Below, piece by piece: positions 1 to 7,007 of a stretch of DNA of 11,036 nt; the stretch's first letter is position 1, and every line of letters starts with the position of its first letter. The notes beneath the pieces are model-generated. The model saw only the letters and a list, made by a program, of their open reading frames with translations, was not told the origin of the DNA and did not search any database. The position numbers were made by a program, and so were the translations under genes. This DNA comes from an uncultured Bacilli bacterium (GTDB lineage Bacteria; Bacillota_I; Bacilli_A; ML615J-28; CAG-698): positions 1-11,036 of the forward strand of contig CANQVW010000046.1 in the NCBI GenBank assembly GCA_947627395.1, given 5' to 3'.

Positions 1-45
1 TTTGGTTCCGTAGACCAACGCTCTATCCAATTGAGCTAAGGGTGC
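1..45 (-). tRNA. tRNA-Arg (anticodon ACG), partial, 3' half outside window
   Basis: Read on the minus strand, the 5' half of a tRNA is clear. The acceptor strand GCACCCT is at 45-39, then TA, then D-stem arms GCTC and GAGC (36-33 and 23-20) around an AATTGGATA loop. The anticodon stem TTGGT/ACCAA (18-14 and 6-2) closes the loop CTACGGA (13-7). The anticodon is ACG at 11-9, with G at position 37, which fits an inosine-reading arginine tRNA for CGN codons. The variable loop, T-arm and 3' acceptor strand lie beyond the left edge, so acceptor pairing cannot be checked. The gene would be transcribed leftward, away from trkA. No intergenic space separates it from the trkA frame, which is unusual. 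Confidence 0.9.
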
Positions 46-1184
46 ATATTCAATTTTACGGAGTTTTCGCCTTTGGTCTTGTAGCCCAAAAAGGAACAAA
101 AATTAGTACAGTTGCGCGTGTGAGAAATCCAGACTACTCTAAACAGATCAACTTTTTAAAAAATGAATTGGGAATTGGTTTTATCATTAATCCAGAATTT
201 GAAAGTGCAGAAGTCATTACAAAAATGATAAAATATCCGTCTACTTTAAAAGTAGATTCTTTCGCGAATCGTAAAGTTGAACTTGTTGAACTAAAATTAC
301 CTGAAAATTCTGAGTGGATTGGATGTCAATTATCCTCACTTCCTAAAAAGGACAGAGATCAAATCTTGATTTGTACAGTTGAAAGAGATGGAGAAATTAT
401 TATTCCTCGTGGTAATTATACCTTTGCAGCTCATGATAAACTTTACTTAATGTTAGCTAAAACTAGTATGGAAAGAACTTTTAAGTTTTTAGGAGCACAA
501 AAGGGAAAAGTTCGTAGTGTTTTAATTGTAGGTGGAGGTAAAATTACTTTTTACTTAGTTAAGAATTTATTAGAACTTGGAATAAACGTAAAAGTGATTG
601 AAATTAGTCGCGAATCATGTGAATTATTAAGTAAAATGTATCCTGAAATCTTGGTTATTTGTGCAGATGGTTCATCTCAAGATGTTCTTTTAGAAGAAGG
701 AATCGAAAAAGTAGATGCCGTTGTTGCGTTAACAGGAATGGATGAAGAAAACATCATCATTTCTATGTTTGCAAATAGTTTGCATGTAGATAAAGTCATT
801 ACTAAAATTAATCGACATCAATTTATGGATATATTTGAAAAAGTCGGCATTGAAAGTATTATTTCTCCTAAATTTTTAACCGCAAATCAAATATTACGTT
901 ATGCACGTAATTTAGAAATGAATGGGGAAACTGAAGTAACAACCCTACATAAAATTGCTAGTAACCGAGTAGAGGCAGTAGAATTTATTGTTAGTGAAGA
1001 AGAAGAATTGACAAATATTGCTTTAAAAGATTTAAAATTAAAACCCAATTTACTTGTATCTACCATCATTCGTGATAACAAAGTGATTATACCAACAGGA
1101 AATGATAAAATATGTGTAGATGATATCGTTATTATTTTTTCTTATGAAAATACCATTACATCTTTACACGATATTTTAGCGTAG
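42..1184 (+). CDS. trkA: Trk potassium uptake regulatory subunit TrkA, N-terminally truncated at the left junction
   Basis: TrkA is the cytoplasmic RCK-domain ring that binds nucleotides (NAD(H), ATP/ADP) and gates the TrkH potassium channel. A full TrkA is about 450 residues in the order RCK_N-RCK_C-RCK_N-RCK_C. Here only 380 codons are open, and homology starts near residue 8-10. It begins with the tail of the first RCK_N domain (TVARVRNPDY at 23-32), so roughly 100 residues including the first GxGxxG are missing. RCK_C1 spans about 71-140, RCK_N2 about 157-275 and RCK_C2 about 300-380. The second nucleotide loop reads GGGKIT at 164-169, where the last glycine of GxGxxG is expected, followed by the ribose-binding-type acid E187. 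The frame formally opens at a GTG inside the tRNA with no ribosome binding site, so that start is not believable. The true start is lost, or the gene is a fragment. Nine bases separate it from trkH, which implies one transcript. Confidence 0.85.
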   Translation: MHIQFYGVFAFGLVAQKGTKISTVARVRNPDYSKQINFLKNELGIGFIINPEFESAEVITKMIKYPSTLKVDSFANRKVELVELKLPENSEWIGCQLSSLPKKDRDQILICTVERDGEIIIPRGNYTFAAHDKLYLMLAKTSMERTFKFLGAQKGKVRSVLIVGGGKITFYLVKNLLELGINVKVIEISRESCELLSKMYPEILVICADGSSQDVLLEEGIEKVDAVVALTGMDEENIIISMFANSLHVDKVITKINRHQFMDIFEKVGIESIISPKFLTANQILRYARNLEMNGETEVTTLHKIASNRVEAVEFIVSEEEELTNIALKDLKLKPNLLVSTIIRDNKVIIPTGNDKICVDDIVIIFSYENTITSLHDILA

Positions 1185-1192
1185 GGTGAAGT

Positions 1193-2665
1193 ATGAATTA
1201 TAAGATGATTTTTTATACACTTGGGCAACTATTCAAAATAGAAGCCTTTTTCCTTTTGTTTCCCTTCATTGTTTCTTTATGTTATAAAGAAAACACATGG
1301 TACGCTTTTTTAATCCCGATTATATCCTTATTGACTATTGGTTTTTTGTTGAGCTTTGATAAACCAAAAAATAAAGTCATTTATGCAAAAGAAGGATTTG
1401 TCATCACAGGAATTAGTTGGCTCTTCATGTCTTTATTTGGCACGTTACCTTTTATCATTAGTCAAGAAATTCCTAATTTTGCCAATGCTTTTTTTGAAAC
1501 AGTTTCAGGATTTACTACAACTGGAGCCAGTATCTTAAAGAATGTTGAAGAGTTAAGTAAAGGCATGCTATTTTGGAGAAGTCTAACGCACTGGATTGGT
1601 GGAATGGGTGTTTTGGTCTTTATGATGGCCATCCTTTCAACAACAGATGCAAGAAGTCTCAACGTGATGAAAGCAGAATCCACAGGTCCACAAGTTGCAA
1701 AACTTGTTTCCAAAGTAAGAACAACAGCAAGAATTTTATATTCTATTTATATTGTTTTAACCATTATTGAAATTGTATTATTGCTTTGTGGTGGAATGCC
1801 ATTTTTTGATTCCTTGGTTCATTCATTTGGAACAGCAGGAACAGGAGGATACGGAATTTATAAAGATAGTATTGGTCATTATCAACAAGCAGGCTACACT
1901 CATGCCTTATATTTTGAAATTGTCATTACTGTTTTCATGTTTTTATTCGGAGTCAATTTTAATATCTTTTTTTTGATTTTAGTGGGCAATATAAAAGATA
2001 TATTTAAAAACAGAGAACTTATTGGCTATTTTTCAATTGTTGTAGGATCCATTATTATTGTATCTTTAAATCTTTATTTTTCAGGAAATGCACTATATCA
2101 TAATATTGGACAAGCCGTACGGGATTCTTCGTTCCAAGTTGTTTCTACCATCACTACAACAGGTTTTTCCACTGCAGATTATACAAATTGGCCAGCTTTA
2201 TCTCAATGTATTATTATATTTTTAATGTTTGTTGGAGCAAGTGCAGGATCTACAGGTGGTGGAATTAAAGTATCTAGAGTCATTCTTTTAATTAAGTCTT
2301 TTTTTAGTGAAATTAAAAATATGTTACATCCAAAAAGTGTTACAGTAATTACACTAGATGGAAAACCAGTAGAAGAACAAGTTATTAAAGGTGTCAATGT
2401 TTTCTTTATCATCTATATGATTATCCTTGCAACCATTACCTTTGTTATATCGATTGATGGATTTGACCTATTAACCAATTTTACAGCTTCACTTTCTTGT
2501 TTAAGCAATGTTGGACCTGGATTTGGTTTAGTTGGACCCAATGGAAATTTTTCTATTTATTCTAGTTTTTCTAAAATGATTCTTTCTTTAACTATGCTTG
2601 CTGGAAGATTAGAATTATTTCCTATATTGTTATTGTTTTATCCAAAAACTTGGAAAAACTATTAA
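1193..2665 (+). CDS. trkH: Trk/Ktr potassium channel subunit TrkH
   Basis: This is an integral membrane K+ translocation subunit of 490 residues, the usual size of TrkH. It belongs to the superfamily with four membrane-pore-membrane repeats. All four pore loops are visible: TTTGAS (108-113), AGTGGYG (215-221), TTTGFST (321-327) and SNVGPGFG (438-445). The TrkH signature HWIGGMGVLVF (133-143) and the GASAGSTGGGIKVSR segment (348-362) of the intramembrane gating loop region are also present. The C-terminus GRLELFPILLLFYP (471-484) is typical. The start follows the trkA stop closely, with AGGGTG at 1183-1188 overlapping that stop, so translation is probably coupled. TrkH works with TrkA to import potassium. 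Nothing in it looks damaged; the oddity of this pair lies only in trkA. Confidence 0.95.
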   Translation: MNYKMIFYTLGQLFKIEAFFLLFPFIVSLCYKENTWYAFLIPIISLLTIGFLLSFDKPKNKVIYAKEGFVITGISWLFMSLFGTLPFIISQEIPNFANAFFETVSGFTTTGASILKNVEELSKGMLFWRSLTHWIGGMGVLVFMMAILSTTDARSLNVMKAESTGPQVAKLVSKVRTTARILYSIYIVLTIIEIVLLLCGGMPFFDSLVHSFGTAGTGGYGIYKDSIGHYQQAGYTHALYFEIVITVFMFLFGVNFNIFFLILVGNIKDIFKNRELIGYFSIVVGSIIIVSLNLYFSGNALYHNIGQAVRDSSFQVVSTITTTGFSTADYTNWPALSQCIIIFLMFVGASAGSTGGGIKVSRVILLIKSFFSEIKNMLHPKSVTVITLDGKPVEEQVIKGVNVFFIIYMIILATITFVISIDGFDLLTNFTASLSCLSNVGPGFGLVGPNGNFSIYSSFSKMILSLTMLAGRLELFPILLLFYPKTWKNY

Positions 2666-2693
2666 AAGCTTTCTTATTTAAGAAGGCTTTTTT
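2664..2693 (+). terminator. Rho-independent terminator after trkH
   Basis: An 11-base-pair stem is formed by AAAGCTTTCTT (2665-2675) and AAGAAGGCTTT (2680-2690), with one G-T wobble and a four-base ATTT loop. It runs into six consecutive T residues (2688-2693). The stem begins at the trkH stop codon, so it closes the trkA-trkH transcript and separates it from the membrane protein gene downstream. Confidence 0.85.
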
Positions 2694-2744
2694 AATGTCA
2701 TTTTTTGTTTGACATAAAATTTGAAAAAACATTCACAATAAAAT

Positions 2745-2750
2745 AGGTGA
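2745..2750 (+). promoter_or_regulatory. Ribosome binding site fixing the start of the BrkB-family gene
   Basis: AGGTGA at 2745-2750 sits five bases before ATG 2756. An in-frame GTG at 2747 lies inside this motif and cannot be the start, so ATG 2756 was chosen. Confidence 0.75.
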
Positions 2751-2755
2751 ACAAA

Positions 2756-3637
2756 ATGGATAAAAAAGATCAAAAACAACATTTTATAAAAAAAATTATA
2801 GGAATATATCAGAAAATACATCGCTTTGATGAAAAATATGAAATTTCTTTTGTTAGTGCTTCAACATCCTTTTATATGATTGTAGCTTCATTTTCTTTAT
2901 TTATATTAGGATTTCAATTTTATAATTCATTTTTTCAAGGAATAGATAATCAAATTCTCAGTTCTATTTATGAAATGATTCAACCCATTTATTATAAAAC
3001 CTTTGATGATATTGTTCCCATATTTACTTTAAATGAGTTTTCGTTTGTTTTATTGTTTAGCTTATTATGGTCATCTTCTAAAGTCATTAACGGAATAAAT
3101 AAAGTTGCTGATTTAATTTATCAGGAAATTAAGAAAAGAAATGGATTTATCATTCGTTTAACTTCTTTTTTGATGTTTTTAATGCTATTTTGTATTTTAT
3201 TGTTTGAACTTATGGTTAGCTTATTTGCATCCAATATTTTCAAAGAAAAATTACAATATCCTTATTTATATCGTATTTTAGAAATATTGATGTCTATTCT
3301 ATTTATGTATGTCTTAGTTTTAATTATTGATATGTATGCACCACCAGTACCTATGAAAATAAAAGATGCAAGAATAGGGGCATTCATTCAAAGTATTCTT
3401 TTATATATTGTTTCATTTGTTTTTATCAAAGTGATTCAAATTTATCAAAAAATTAATGTTCACTTTCAAATGCTTTCTTTAATTTCTTTATTATTTATTT
3501 GGATTTTCGCATTAAATTATATCATTGTATTAGGATTATTATTTAATTATTTGATTAACAAAAAAAGGGCAAATAAAATGACGGATAAAGAAAAAAGAAG
3601 TAGAAATACTATTTTTAGGAGGAATAGTCATGAATAA
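2756..3637 (+). CDS. BrkB/YihY family inner-membrane protein
   Basis: This is a 293-residue polytopic membrane protein of the YihY/BrkB family (PF03631), once mislabelled 'ribonuclease BN'. Its biochemical function is not established. A short basic cytoplasmic N-terminus precedes about six hydrophobic segments near 34-55, 94-110, 130-158, 165-187, 206-227 and 236-264. The family pattern is recognisable in the first helix region (SFVSASTSFYMIVA, 31-44). It is also clear in the end segment, where a short APPVPMKIKDA loop (195-205) leads to a GAF-initiated helix and a final leucine-rich helix. A charged tail with many K/R residues follows. The gene overlaps the downstream deacetylase by 8 bases, so the two are almost certainly cotranscribed and coupled. 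That link suggests an envelope-related role, but this is inference. I saw no convincing promoter in the 60 bases before it. Confidence 0.85.
   Translation: MDKKDQKQHFIKKIIGIYQKIHRFDEKYEISFVSASTSFYMIVASFSLFILGFQFYNSFFQGIDNQILSSIYEMIQPIYYKTFDDIVPIFTLNEFSFVLLFSLLWSSSKVINGINKVADLIYQEIKKRNGFIIRLTSFLMFLMLFCILLFELMVSLFASNIFKEKLQYPYLYRILEILMSILFMYVLVLIIDMYAPPVPMKIKDARIGAFIQSILLYIVSFVFIKVIQIYQKINVHFQMLSLISLLFIWIFALNYIIVLGLLFNYLINKKRANKMTDKEKRSRNTIFRRNSHE
3617..3622 (+). promoter_or_regulatory. Strong ribosome binding site of the pdaA-type gene
   Basis: AGGAGG is a perfect Shine-Dalgarno core seven bases before ATG 3630. It lies inside the end of the upstream coding region and supports the overlapping start. 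Confidence 0.85.
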
Positions 3638-4460
3638 AATAGATAAAATATCCGAGGAAAGAAGGTCTATAGGAAAATTTTCTAAAGGAAAAGTTCTTTT
3701 TGGTAAAATGTTTTTCTGTTTCATATTTCTTTGGGTGATGTTTTTCTTATGTTCTCTTTCTGTCTTTGGGATGGAACATATATGTCATTATGGATGGGGA
3801 TTCAAAAAGAATCATGACCATACTACTCCTGACATTGGAAGTTATGAAAAAGAACTAGAAGGAACTTCAAGTTACTATGTTGGAGATATAAATCAAAAAG
3901 AACTCTTTTTAACATTCGATGCAGGATATGACAATGGTAATTTATCTTCTATTTTAGATACATTACAAGAAAAGAATGTGAAAGCAGCTTTTTTTGTAAC
4001 GGGGGATTTTCTTACAAGAAATAGTGACCTTGTTTTTCGCATGAAAGAAGAAGGACACATTGTTGGAAATCATAGTTGGGGTCATAAAAATATAACAAAA
4101 ATAAATGAAGAAGAATTAAAAAATGAAATTCAAAAAGTAGAAGAAAAATATCAAGAAATCACTCATGAAGAAATGAAACATTATTTTCGTCCCCCAGAAG
4201 GAGAGTTTAATCATACATCCTTGCTTTCTTTACAAAAATTAGGATATAAAACAATTTTTTGGTCACTTGCTTATCAAGATTGGGAGACAAATCGTCAACA
4301 TGGCAGTCTTTATGCTTATCAAAATGTCATGAATCATATTCATAATGGAGCGATTATCTTATTACATACGGTATCTAAAGACAATAAAGAAGCTTTAGGA
4401 AAAATCATTGATGATCTTCAAAGTGATGGATATGTTTTTAAAACATTGGATGATTTATAA
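3630..4460 (+). CDS. pdaA: PdaA-type peptidoglycan N-acetylmuramic acid deacetylase (delta-lactam biosynthesis)
   Basis: This is a carbohydrate esterase family 4 (NodB-fold) enzyme of 276 residues. PdaA removes the acetyl group from muramic acid in peptidoglycan and, with the amidase CwlD, creates the muramic delta-lactam of the spore cortex. A basic N-terminus and one membrane segment at about 26-47 anchor or export the protein. The catalytic domain shows motif 1 TFDAGYDNG (95-103). The second, metal-binding Asp of other NodB enzymes is Ala98 here, and the PdaA branch likewise lacks it (Bacillus subtilis has TFDNGYENG). Further motifs are HSWGH (148-152), RPPEGEF (187-193), DW (217-218) and LLHTVSKDN (244-252), with a FKTLDDL end. 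These make the PdaA subfamily more likely than a generic chitooligosaccharide deacetylase. It overlaps the BrkB-family gene by 8 bases. A spore role is inferred from the family, since no other sporulation gene is visible here. Confidence 0.9.
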   Translation: MNKIDKISEERRSIGKFSKGKVLFGKMFFCFIFLWVMFFLCSLSVFGMEHICHYGWGFKKNHDHTTPDIGSYEKELEGTSSYYVGDINQKELFLTFDAGYDNGNLSSILDTLQEKNVKAAFFVTGDFLTRNSDLVFRMKEEGHIVGNHSWGHKNITKINEEELKNEIQKVEEKYQEITHEEMKHYFRPPEGEFNHTSLLSLQKLGYKTIFWSLAYQDWETNRQHGSLYAYQNVMNHIHNGAIILLHTVSKDNKEALGKIIDDLQSDGYVFKTLDDL

Positions 4461-4477
4461 AATTTATAGATGATCTA

Positions 4478-4496
4478 TTCATATATGAACTTTTTT
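4478..4496 (+). terminator. Weak possible terminator after pdaA
   Basis: The palindrome TTCATATATGAA (4478-4489) is followed by C and six T residues (4491-4496). The usable stem is only about four A/T-rich pairs, so termination would be inefficient. Read-through into the next operon is possible. Confidence 0.3.
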
Positions 4497-4506
4497 AATC
4501 AAAGTA

Positions 4507-4535
4507 TTTTCAAATCACAAAAAATGTAGTATAAT
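4507..4535 (+). promoter_or_regulatory. Sigma-A-type promoter of the NAGPA-LRAT-NAGPA operon
   Basis: A perfect -10 TATAAT lies at 4530-4535. It is preceded at 17 bases by TTTTCA (4507-4512), a four-of-six match to TTGACA. Transcription would begin near 4542, about 28 bases before ATG 4570, leaving room for the ribosome binding site and little else. Confidence 0.7.
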
Positions 4536-4556
4536 AAGATAAGAATATGTGTGTAG

Positions 4557-4562
4557 AAAGGA
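4557..4562 (+). promoter_or_regulatory. Ribosome binding site fixing the start of the first NAGPA-type gene
   Basis: AAAGGA at 4557-4562 is seven bases before ATG 4570. An upstream in-frame GTG at 4549 would put this motif inside the coding region and add residues ahead of a clean signal peptide, so it was rejected. Confidence 0.75.
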
Positions 4563-4569
4563 ACATCCA

Positions 4570-6573
4570 ATGAAAATTAGGAAAATATTTATAAGTCTAA
4601 TCATAACATTATTATGGATAGTCGTTATGAGTATACCTGTAAATGCGGAAGAAACGTATTATACAGATGATCAAAAGTATAATTATACATCGACGTCATC
4701 GACGGAAACTGAAATCTATGGTGGAACAAAATTCATTGAGGAAAAAGGATATTCCATGCGTGGACAAACAAAAAGTGATCAAGAAGTTTTCCTCCTTTCA
4801 CAGAAAAGTGATGCAAGCAAAGGAATGAAAGTGGTCACCTGGGCAATTTATAATTCTGAATCTGAATTATCAAACTTGGCATTTTCAAGAGCTCCTCTTG
4901 GAAAAATTGCTGAAGATTATGAAAAGAATCATCCAGGATGGAAAGTTCTTGGAGGAATTAATGCCGATCAATACTTTTTTAAATATGGAAAAAAGTTAGG
5001 TGTAGATGGTAGTGATCTATTTATGAATCAACCTTATTATCCTATGATTTCTGATGGAGAAAATTGGTTTACCAACAATGCAACAGGAATCAATTCTAAC
5101 GTGGTAGGATTTAAAAATGATGGTTCAACGGAACCATTGGTCTATGGCCAAAGAGAAAGAACAGGATTAAAGCTATCCATTTATAATGAACAACATGAAG
5201 TGATTCAAAAGTTTGATGTAGATGATTTAAATCCTAAAACTCCTATTTCTAATAATCAAACAGTCATTCATGCTTTATATAATACCGATTATGATGCAAC
5301 AAATTCTAGTAATGCAACAAAATCACAATTATGTGAAAGTACTCATTCTTTATATATCATTGAAAAAGCAGACAAAGCTTATGTAAGTAATTCTAAAGAA
5401 TGGCAATGGGAAAATAAAAATGGAGTGGATGCTTTCTTTGGCAAAGGAGAAATTACTTCTATTAAAAATCAACATGAATTAACCATGCATCAATTTGCCA
5501 TTGAAACCACCAATCCTACTGTGGAAAAATATTTAAAAGTAGGAACCTATGTTATGGCACAATATGAATTTGATGAAGCCATGGAAAATTGTGATGAAGC
5601 TATTGGTTTTCATACTGTTCAAAGGTTAAATAATCAAGATCAAAATGTTTCGAATAGTTATAATACTAGAGGGTATCCTAGATCTATTTTTGGATGTACA
5701 GATGATGGAACGATTGTTCTTATGGCCGGAAATGGTGGCGTAGGAGGACAAAATAAAGGTCTATATGCTCAAGAAGCTAATGCTTTATGCAAGAAATATC
5801 ATATTGTAAATGCCTTTCAAATGGATGGTGGTGGTTCTGTCACCATGGTAGTTCGCTCCTCTAATGGTTCTTTTAAAACTGTGACAACAGGAACGGATGG
5901 AGGTGATAGAAGCGTCTTGAGTGGTTTATTCTTTGTCGTTCGTGATATTGATGCAGCTGTTACAAGGGAAGAAATTGAAGAAGATGCTTTGCATTTAAAT
6001 GTTTCTATTCAAGATTCAGTTGGAAAAAACATTTCTCATGTTTATATGGAACTAAAAGGAAAAGATAATCAAGGTAACGATCAAACGTGGGTTCAAGAAG
6101 TTATCAATCAAAATGTTGAATTCACTTCTTTATTACACCATTCAACTTATGAGTATTGTATCTTGATTCAAGAAGAAGGAAGTACCGTTAAACAAAGAAC
6201 ATTGCAAGCAGGATCCCTATCAACAGGACGCCTCATTCCAAAAATAATTGAAGGAACCATTACATATCAAAATGATACATGGATTATTCAATGTAAAATT
6301 CAAGATGATGATAACGCTTTATATGGTTATCCATTGGTCAGTTTCGATGGAAAATCGTTTAAAACTTTTAATTCATCGTTAAAAATGGAAATTACGGATA
6401 AAAATATTAATCCATTAGAATGTATTATTGTTCGTATACGTTATATTTCCCTAGATAAACAAGAAGAAATCACCATTAATATGGACGATTTTTCTTGGAA
6501 GATAAGTGTTTGCGCAGAATTTCAAAGTATTTACCAAAAACAATGTACAAAATTTGATGAACTTTTATCATAA
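4570..6573 (+). CDS. Secreted NAGPA-domain (phosphodiester glycosidase-like) protein with divergent active-site motifs
   Basis: This 667-residue exported protein has a signal peptide at 1-26 (basic MKIRK start, hydrophobic core, VNA before E27). The central part, about 85-460, is a phosphodiester glycosidase domain (PF09992, related to the mammalian uncovering enzyme NAGPA, which removes GlcNAc from a phosphodiester). Recognisable blocks are HPGWKVLGGINAD (121-133), FKNDGSTEPL (181-190), GYPRSIFG (368-375) and FQMDGGGSVT (416-425). Compared with the paralog downstream, NGDFF is NADQY (131-135), HPRT is YPRS (369-372), and DGR is NGG (388-390). Activity may therefore be altered or lost. Residues about 470-667 are beta-rich, contain no motif I can name, and have no sorting signal or terminal membrane segment, so release or non-covalent wall binding is likely. 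The substrate is unknown; a glycosyl-phosphodiester in a wall polymer is only a guess. It heads a three-gene operon. Confidence 0.85.
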   Translation: MKIRKIFISLIITLLWIVVMSIPVNAEETYYTDDQKYNYTSTSSTETEIYGGTKFIEEKGYSMRGQTKSDQEVFLLSQKSDASKGMKVVTWAIYNSESELSNLAFSRAPLGKIAEDYEKNHPGWKVLGGINADQYFFKYGKKLGVDGSDLFMNQPYYPMISDGENWFTNNATGINSNVVGFKNDGSTEPLVYGQRERTGLKLSIYNEQHEVIQKFDVDDLNPKTPISNNQTVIHALYNTDYDATNSSNATKSQLCESTHSLYIIEKADKAYVSNSKEWQWENKNGVDAFFGKGEITSIKNQHELTMHQFAIETTNPTVEKYLKVGTYVMAQYEFDEAMENCDEAIGFHTVQRLNNQDQNVSNSYNTRGYPRSIFGCTDDGTIVLMAGNGGVGGQNKGLYAQEANALCKKYHIVNAFQMDGGGSVTMVVRSSNGSFKTVTTGTDGGDRSVLSGLFFVVRDIDAAVTREEIEEDALHLNVSIQDSVGKNISHVYMELKGKDNQGNDQTWVQEVINQNVEFTSLLHHSTYEYCILIQEEGSTVKQRTLQAGSLSTGRLIPKIIEGTITYQNDTWIIQCKIQDDDNALYGYPLVSFDGKSFKTFNSSLKMEITDKNINPLECIIVRIRYISLDKQEEITINMDDFSWKISVCAEFQSIYQKQCTKFDELLS

Positions 6574-6583
6574 GGAATAAAAG

Positions 6584-6994
6584 ATGATGGAAGAATACGT
6601 TGCCAAAATTCCCTCATTTGCTGACCATATCCGAGTTTACAGAAAACTTTATTATCATCATGGAATTTATTTAGATGACAAAACGGTTATTTCTTTTGGT
6701 GGAGTTAGTCAAGATTATACCTTAGATCCCTCAAAAGCTAGAGTCGTCATTACAACTTTAGATGAATTCTTAAAAGGTGGGATTGTGGAAGTGAGGATAT
6801 ATACAGAGGAAGAAAAAAAGAAAAAGAGATCTTTACAAGATATAGCGAACTATGCATTATCTTGTGGTGGTAATGGTGGCTATAATTTAGTACGAAATAA
6901 TTGTGAACATTTTGCTAATGAATGTGTGTTTGGCGTTAAAAAAAGTGAACAAGTAGATCATATTATGAATCAATTGTTTCGCTATAATGAGTAA
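6584..6994 (+). CDS. LRAT-like (circularly permuted NlpC/P60, papain-fold) protein
   Basis: This small protein of 136 residues is close to the size of a bare LRAT domain. Lecithin retinol acyltransferase-like proteins are thiol acyltransferases or hydrolases of the permuted NlpC/P60 fold. Visible family features are ADHIRVYR (13-20), HHGIYLDD (25-32), FLKGGIVEVR (62-71) and RNNCEHFAN (104-112), with Cys107 as the likely nucleophile and His25 or His26 as its partner. Many relatives have a second His in a VIHF strand, where this protein reads VISFGG (35-40, Ser37). There is no signal peptide or membrane segment, so it should act in the cytoplasm or at the inner membrane face, unlike its two secreted neighbours. 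AAGGA at 6572-6576 lies seven bases before the ATG, and an ATG directly after it is a possible alternative start. The gene starts 10 bases after the upstream stop and ends 13 bases before the next start. The substrate is unknown. Confidence 0.8.
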   Translation: MMEEYVAKIPSFADHIRVYRKLYYHHGIYLDDKTVISFGGVSQDYTLDPSKARVVITTLDEFLKGGIVEVRIYTEEEKKKKRSLQDIANYALSCGGNGGYNLVRNNCEHFANECVFGVKKSEQVDHIMNQLFRYNE

Positions 6995-7000
6995 GAGAGG
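6995..7000 (+). promoter_or_regulatory. Ribosome binding site fixing the start of the second NAGPA-type gene
   Basis: GAGAGG at 6995-7000 lies seven bases before ATG 7008. An in-frame ATG at 6987 precedes this site and overlaps the upstream stop. ATG 7008 gives a more normal signal peptide and was chosen. Confidence 0.7.
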
Positions 7001-7007
7001 AAAAATC

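Noticed and set aside
899..1081. Minus-strand open frame inside trkA
   Set aside because: It lies wholly within a clearly homologous gene on the other strand and has no ribosome binding site or recognisable protein features.
1356..1976. Several short + strand frames inside trkH in other phases
   Set aside because: They are alternative-phase shadows of the 490-codon channel gene, with no initiation signals.
2695..2744. TTGACA at 2709-2714, within the inverted repeat ATGTCA/TGACAT, as a promoter for the BrkB-family gene
   Set aside because: The only -10-like match at tolerable spacing, CACAAT at 2734-2739, would place the transcript start inside the ribosome binding site. TAAAAT at 2715-2720 has no matching -35.
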